64,000 nt of DNA from Shouchella tritolerans. Lineage in GTDB: Bacteria; Bacillota; Bacilli; Bacillales; Bacillaceae_D. The stretch spans positions 310,001 through 374,000 of the forward strand of contig NZ_JAODPB010000003.1 in NCBI RefSeq assembly GCF_025770735.1, read 5' to 3'. Position 1 is the first letter of the stretch. The number at the start of each line of letters is the position of its first letter. The notes under the pieces are model-generated. The model saw only the letters and a list, made by a program, of their open reading frames with translations. It was not told where the DNA came from and searched no databases. This document shows, in pieces, positions 61,599-64,000 of this stretch. The translations under genes were made by a program, and so were the position numbers.

Positions 61599-62309
61599 TT
61601 ATCGATAAATCGTATGCATTAAATAAAAGGAATTGGTTTGATATAAGGCAAAGCCAACATTAAACGGTTTGCCATTTTTTAAACAAGCAATGTTTTTAAT
61701 TGATATGAGTGGAGACCCTATAGGAACACTTAAATGAGCAGAGGACGTCTCGTCAGCTAACACTGCAGAAATTTTTTGATCGACAAACTCATATTCAACG
61801 CCCTTTTTTTCCAAAAATTCATAAATCGAATGCTTACATATTTCTCCTGTAAGTTCTCCCACCAAGTGATGATCAAAATACTCTAATTCATAAGATACAG
61901 CGATATTGTCTGCGTACCGTATCCGCTCAACTAGCCATAATGGATCGCCAATCGCCACTTGCATATCATCTGCCTGTTGATCATCAGCAACCACTTTTGT
62001 TAATTGTAATAATTCGGTGGAGGGTTGCATCCCTCTGTTTTTTGCTTCCAAAGTAAAGCTTACACCTGGCTTAAAACCCGTGTATTTAGGAAGGGGGTTC
62101 ACAAATGTGCCAACCCCTTTTTTCTTAGTCAATACTTTATCATGCACCAATTCCTCTAACGCTCTTCTAATGGTTATTCTTGAGACATTCAGCTTTTCCA
62201 TCAATTCTAATTCCGATTCAATAACTTGATGAGGCAAATAAACCCCTTTTTTTATTTGCGCCAATATATATTCTTTTACAACTTGATATTTCGGTAATGT
62301 TTCCTTCAT
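61599..62309 (-). CDS. GntR-family regulator, HutC/UTRA subfamily
   Basis: Regulator of 236 residues. The N-terminal winged helix (about 8-72) has QVVKEYILAQIKKGVYLPHQVIESELELMEKLNVSRITIRRALEELVHDKVL and a GVGTFV wing. The C-terminal UTRA domain (about 90-230) has the chorismate-lyase-like fold with LWLVERIRYADNIAVSYELEYF. UTRA regulators usually bind phosphorylated sugars such as GlcN-6-P or trehalose-6-P. It is sandwiched between the SIS gene and the nucleotidyltransferase-like gene in one operon. The palindrome over the operon promoter (63151-63179) is its likely operator. Confidence 0.9.
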   Translation of the reverse strand: MKETLPKYQVVKEYILAQIKKGVYLPHQVIESELELMEKLNVSRITIRRALEELVHDKVLTKKKGVGTFVNPLPKYTGFKPGVSFTLEAKNRGMQPSTELLQLTKVVADDQQADDMQVAIGDPLWLVERIRYADNIAVSYELEYFDHHLVGELTGEICKHSIYEFLEKKGVEYEFVDQKISAVLADETSSAHLSVPIGSPLISIKNIACLKNGKPFNVGFALYQTNSFYLMHTIYR

Positions 62310-62349
62310 CCTTTTCAGTCCTTAAAGAAAATTTAATACATCTTATTAT

Positions 62350-62361
62350 AACATGTATGTT
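62350..62361. promoter_or_regulatory. Small palindrome upstream of the HutC-type gene
   Basis: AACATGTATGTT (5-bp arms around GT) lies in the 85-bp gap between the SIS and gntR genes, next to TTATAACATG, which shares TATAACA with the main operator. It may be a second, weaker site. Confidence 0.4.
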
Positions 62362-62393
62362 CATTTCACTTGAAAATTGAGAAGGATAAGGGA

Positions 62394-63134
62394 TTACTTC
62401 CAGTAACCGTAGTAAGTGTCGAATAGGTGATCGTTATATTTGTCTGCACCATCTAAATTGGAACTTTGGAATACAGGGACATCCAATCCAGCTTCTTTTA
62501 ACTTGTGGATCACACCAATGATAATCGTTTGGGCAATGCCTATTCCTGTAAAATCAGAGGTTGGTCCTAATCCTGCTTTGATACCAGGCATTTGAAAGGC
62601 AGCGTCTCCTTTAGGAGCATGATTATCAATCGTCACATCTGCAATTTCATGTATTTTTTTATTGGAGGAGTGACGAGAAGACACATTTTTTGCATGGTCC
62701 ATTGATGTCAATGCAATCACTTTCGTTCCTAGTTTCTTTGCCTCCAAACACATTTCTACAGGAATATTATTTCTTCCTGAATTCGAAACGACCATTAATG
62801 TATCCTTTTCATCTACTTTGTATAGATTTAGAATGCTTTTGGCGTATCCATCCAATCTTTCTAGATAGGTACTTTTGTTAGGCATCTCATGCAACATTAA
62901 TTCTGGAGGTAAAATTCCTTTTACATAGGCTAACCCTCCGGCACGAATATAGATTTCTTCGGCAATCATATGTGAGTGGCCAGATCCAAACACATAAAAA
63001 CGACCTCCGTCTTTACAAGAATTAAAAATGAACTCAGCAGCTTGATTGATGTGGTCAATTTCGTTTTCCGTGACAGACTTCCATGTTTCAGTCAAATAAT
63101 CCAAGTAACGTGTAATTTCCGCTTTTGTTTCCAT
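62394..63134 (-). CDS. SIS-domain protein (UPF0309/sugar-isomerase-like)
   Basis: Protein of 246 residues with one SIS domain spanning most of its length. The sugar-phosphate loops are FYVFGSGHSHMIAEE and MVVSNSGRNNIPVEM, and the C-terminal part GPTSDFTGIGIAQTIIIGVI follows. The size and pattern match UPF0309 proteins, which sit near amino-sugar or PTS genes. ATG 63134 has GGAGGAG upstream. First gene of the SIS-GntR-nucleotidyltransferase-like operon. An amino-sugar-6-phosphate is the most likely ligand; isomerase, deaminase or etherase activity cannot be told apart. Confidence 0.88.
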   Translation of the reverse strand: METKAEITRYLDYLTETWKSVTENEIDHINQAAEFIFNSCKDGGRFYVFGSGHSHMIAEEIYIRAGGLAYVKGILPPELMLHEMPNKSTYLERLDGYAKSILNLYKVDEKDTLMVVSNSGRNNIPVEMCLEAKKLGTKVIALTSMDHAKNVSSRHSSNKKIHEIADVTIDNHAPKGDAAFQMPGIKAGLGPTSDFTGIGIAQTIIIGVIHKLKEAGLDVPVFQSSNLDGADKYNDHLFDTYYGYWK

Positions 63135-63150
63135 TCATTTCTCCTCCTAA

Positions 63151-63195
63151 ACTTGTTATACACACATGTTATAACAAGTAGTATTAACAAGTCAA
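63151..63195 (-). promoter_or_regulatory. Promoter and palindromic operator of the SIS-gntR operon
   Basis: On the minus strand TTGACT (63195-63190) and TATAAC (63173-63168) are 16 bp apart. A perfect 10-bp inverted repeat ACTTGTTATA-N9-TATAACAAGT (63151-63179) covers the -10 and the likely transcription start, ending 16 bp before the ATG. Its position predicts tight repression by the co-transcribed HutC-type regulator. Confidence 0.85.
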
Positions 63196-63225
63196 TAGGA
63201 AGGTTTTGATGGAAATACGTTAAGA

Positions 63226-63295
63226 AGAATTGGCAAGAAGTATTCTACTTGTAAGGTGATGGAAATAGTGTTATTTCGCTGTAATAGCTAGTAAA
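63226..63295. repeat. Intergenic repeat, copy 2
   Basis: Second copy of the 70-bp repeat at 59678-59747, same orientation, 3.5 kb away. It lies between the SIS operon promoter and the response-regulator gene. The right flank contains TATAAT in a region where copy 1 has a related sequence. Confidence 0.85.
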
Positions 63296-63381
63296 CGAAC
63301 GGACATAAGCGCGAAAAGGTCAGCGCAATGTGGTGAGAAAGGACAGGTATAATAAGGGGCAAAACGCCTAATTGGCATGCC

Positions 63382-63410
63382 TTTTGTATTGTCCCCTCCT
63401 GTGCTATGAT
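63382..63410 (+). promoter_or_regulatory. Candidate promoter of the response-regulator gene
   Basis: TTTTGT (63382-63387) and TATGAT (63405-63410) are 17 bp apart, 73 bp before the start codon. The -35 is weak. Confidence 0.5.
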
Positions 63411-63482
63411 TTTATAAAAACTGGCTGGTTCGAGTATCCTATCCAGAAAAGAGGGACGGAACAGGGAGAAACGGAGGAGCGA

Positions 63483-64000
63483 ATGAGCGGAGAATCAATC
63501 TTGATTATTGAGGATGAAAGAAAGATTGCCCGACTAATACAGTTAGAACTTGAACACGAAGGGTATGAAACAGAAGCGGCATCGACAGGGTTTTCTGGGT
63601 TAGAAGCTTTTAAAAGAGGACAATGGGACTTGGTGCTCCTCGATGTCATGCTTCCTGAATTAAGCGGAATGGAAGTGTTGAGACGCATCCGTAGCATAAG
63701 TAAGACGCCAGTGATTTTACTAACAGCACGCGATTCATTGCCTGATAAAGTTAGCGGCCTCGATTTAGGGGCAAATGATTATATTACAAAACCTTTTGAA
63801 ATTGAAGAGCTGCTTGCGAGGATTCGTGCCTGTTTGCGCATGTCAGTGGCTTATAAGGCCTCGCAAAAAGAGGAGCGGTACGAACTAGGCGATTTGGCAA
63901 TCGATGTGCAAACTAGGGAAGTCACAAGAGGATCTAAACCGATAGAATTGACGCCAAGGGAGTTTGACTTGCTCGTTTTTCTTGTTTCTCATAAAAGCCA
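63483..64000 (+). CDS. OmpR-family response regulator, 3' end beyond the window
   Basis: The first 172 codons are visible. The receiver domain (1-118) has the acidic pair in IEDERKI, the phospho-acceptor Asp in LVLLDVMLPELSGMEVL, the Thr/Ser switch in ILLTARD and the Lys in DYITKPFEIEELLARI. The winged-helix output domain begins near 135 with LGDLAIDVQTREV and LTPREFDLLVFL, and the frame is open at the right edge. ATG 63483 has CGGAGGAG upstream. A partner kinase gene is expected just beyond the window. The regulated process is not evident. Confidence 0.92.
   Translation, partial: MSGESILIIEDERKIARLIQLELEHEGYETEAASTGFSGLEAFKRGQWDLVLLDVMLPELSGMEVLRRIRSISKTPVILLTARDSLPDKVSGLDLGANDYITKPFEIEELLARIRACLRMSVAYKASQKEERYELGDLAIDVQTREVTRGSKPIELTPREFDLLVFLVSHKS

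Noticed and set aside
1-64000. tRNA, rRNA, CRISPR arrays, riboswitches, prophage genes and intact insertion sequences
   Set aside because: Looked for by eye on both strands; no cloverleaf, regular repeat-spacer pattern, aptamer core or transposase was found. Small RNAs could be missed.

Overview
The window looks like chromosome of an alkaliphilic or soil Bacillaceae, most like the Shouchella (Alkalihalobacillus) clausii group. This is inferred from strong AAGGAGG ribosome sites, mid-range G+C, two YesM/YesN sensor pairs, a LicR-type PTS regulator, a DapA-type ketodeoxyglucarate dehydratase and a LysM-3D wall protein. No database search was possible. There are no rRNA, tRNA, CRISPR, phage genes or intact insertion sequences. 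Most of the window is carbohydrate-acquisition cassettes, each with its own regulator.

Layout. (1) 1-6.3 kb, minus strand: a hexarate (glucarate/galactarate type) module. It has a tripartite tricarboxylate-type transporter (TctC cut by the window edge, TctA, TctB), a semialdehyde dehydrogenase, KdgD and an FCD-type GntR regulator. The operon and the regulator gene each carry the same TTGT-N3-ACAA operator over a -10 box. (2) 6.5-21.8 kb, plus strand: a cassette for a uronic-acid-containing glycan. It has a CUT1 ABC importer without ATPase, YesM/YesN, a GH88 unsaturated glucuronyl hydrolase, a DUF2264 protein, a heparinase II/III-family protein and a large secreted GH59-like protein. (3) 22-30.5 kb: a patchwork of small units: GntR + CynX/NimT-like transporter, MerR + SDR, cytidine deaminase, SRPBCC protein, TetR + serine hydrolase, and a Cys-rich/pentapeptide-repeat protein. 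(4) 30.6-36.1 kb: a lactose/cellobiose-family PTS (IIB, IIC, IIA), a GH1 glycosidase and a LicR-like regulator. (5) 36.2-39.3 kb: TetR, SDR, a frameshifted GyrI-like gene and an exported protein of unknown function.

(6) 39.5-58.9 kb: the most striking part, which reads as a complete N-glycan utilisation locus. A secreted GH85 endo-beta-N-acetylglucosaminidase would release glycans from glycoproteins. A CUT1 importer (binding lipoprotein, two permeases) would take them up. Two GH38 alpha-mannosidases, a GH125 exo-alpha-mannosidase and a GH1 enzyme would trim them in the cytoplasm, and a ROK protein could phosphorylate the monosaccharide. YesL and a YesM/YesN pair sit inside the locus. Candidate CcpA (cre) sites lie ahead of several of its transcription units.

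(7) 58.9-64 kb: a LysM-3D wall protein, then a minus-strand operon of a SIS-domain protein, a HutC-type GntR regulator and a nucleotidyltransferase-like/left-handed-beta-helix protein, with a strong palindromic operator over its promoter. Two copies of a roughly 70-bp, about 90% identical intergenic repeat flank this operon. The window ends inside an OmpR-family response regulator.

The two ABC importers lack an ATPase gene, so they presumably share a distant MsmX-type ATPase. Start codons were chosen by ribosome-site spacing, and several differ from the longest open frame.
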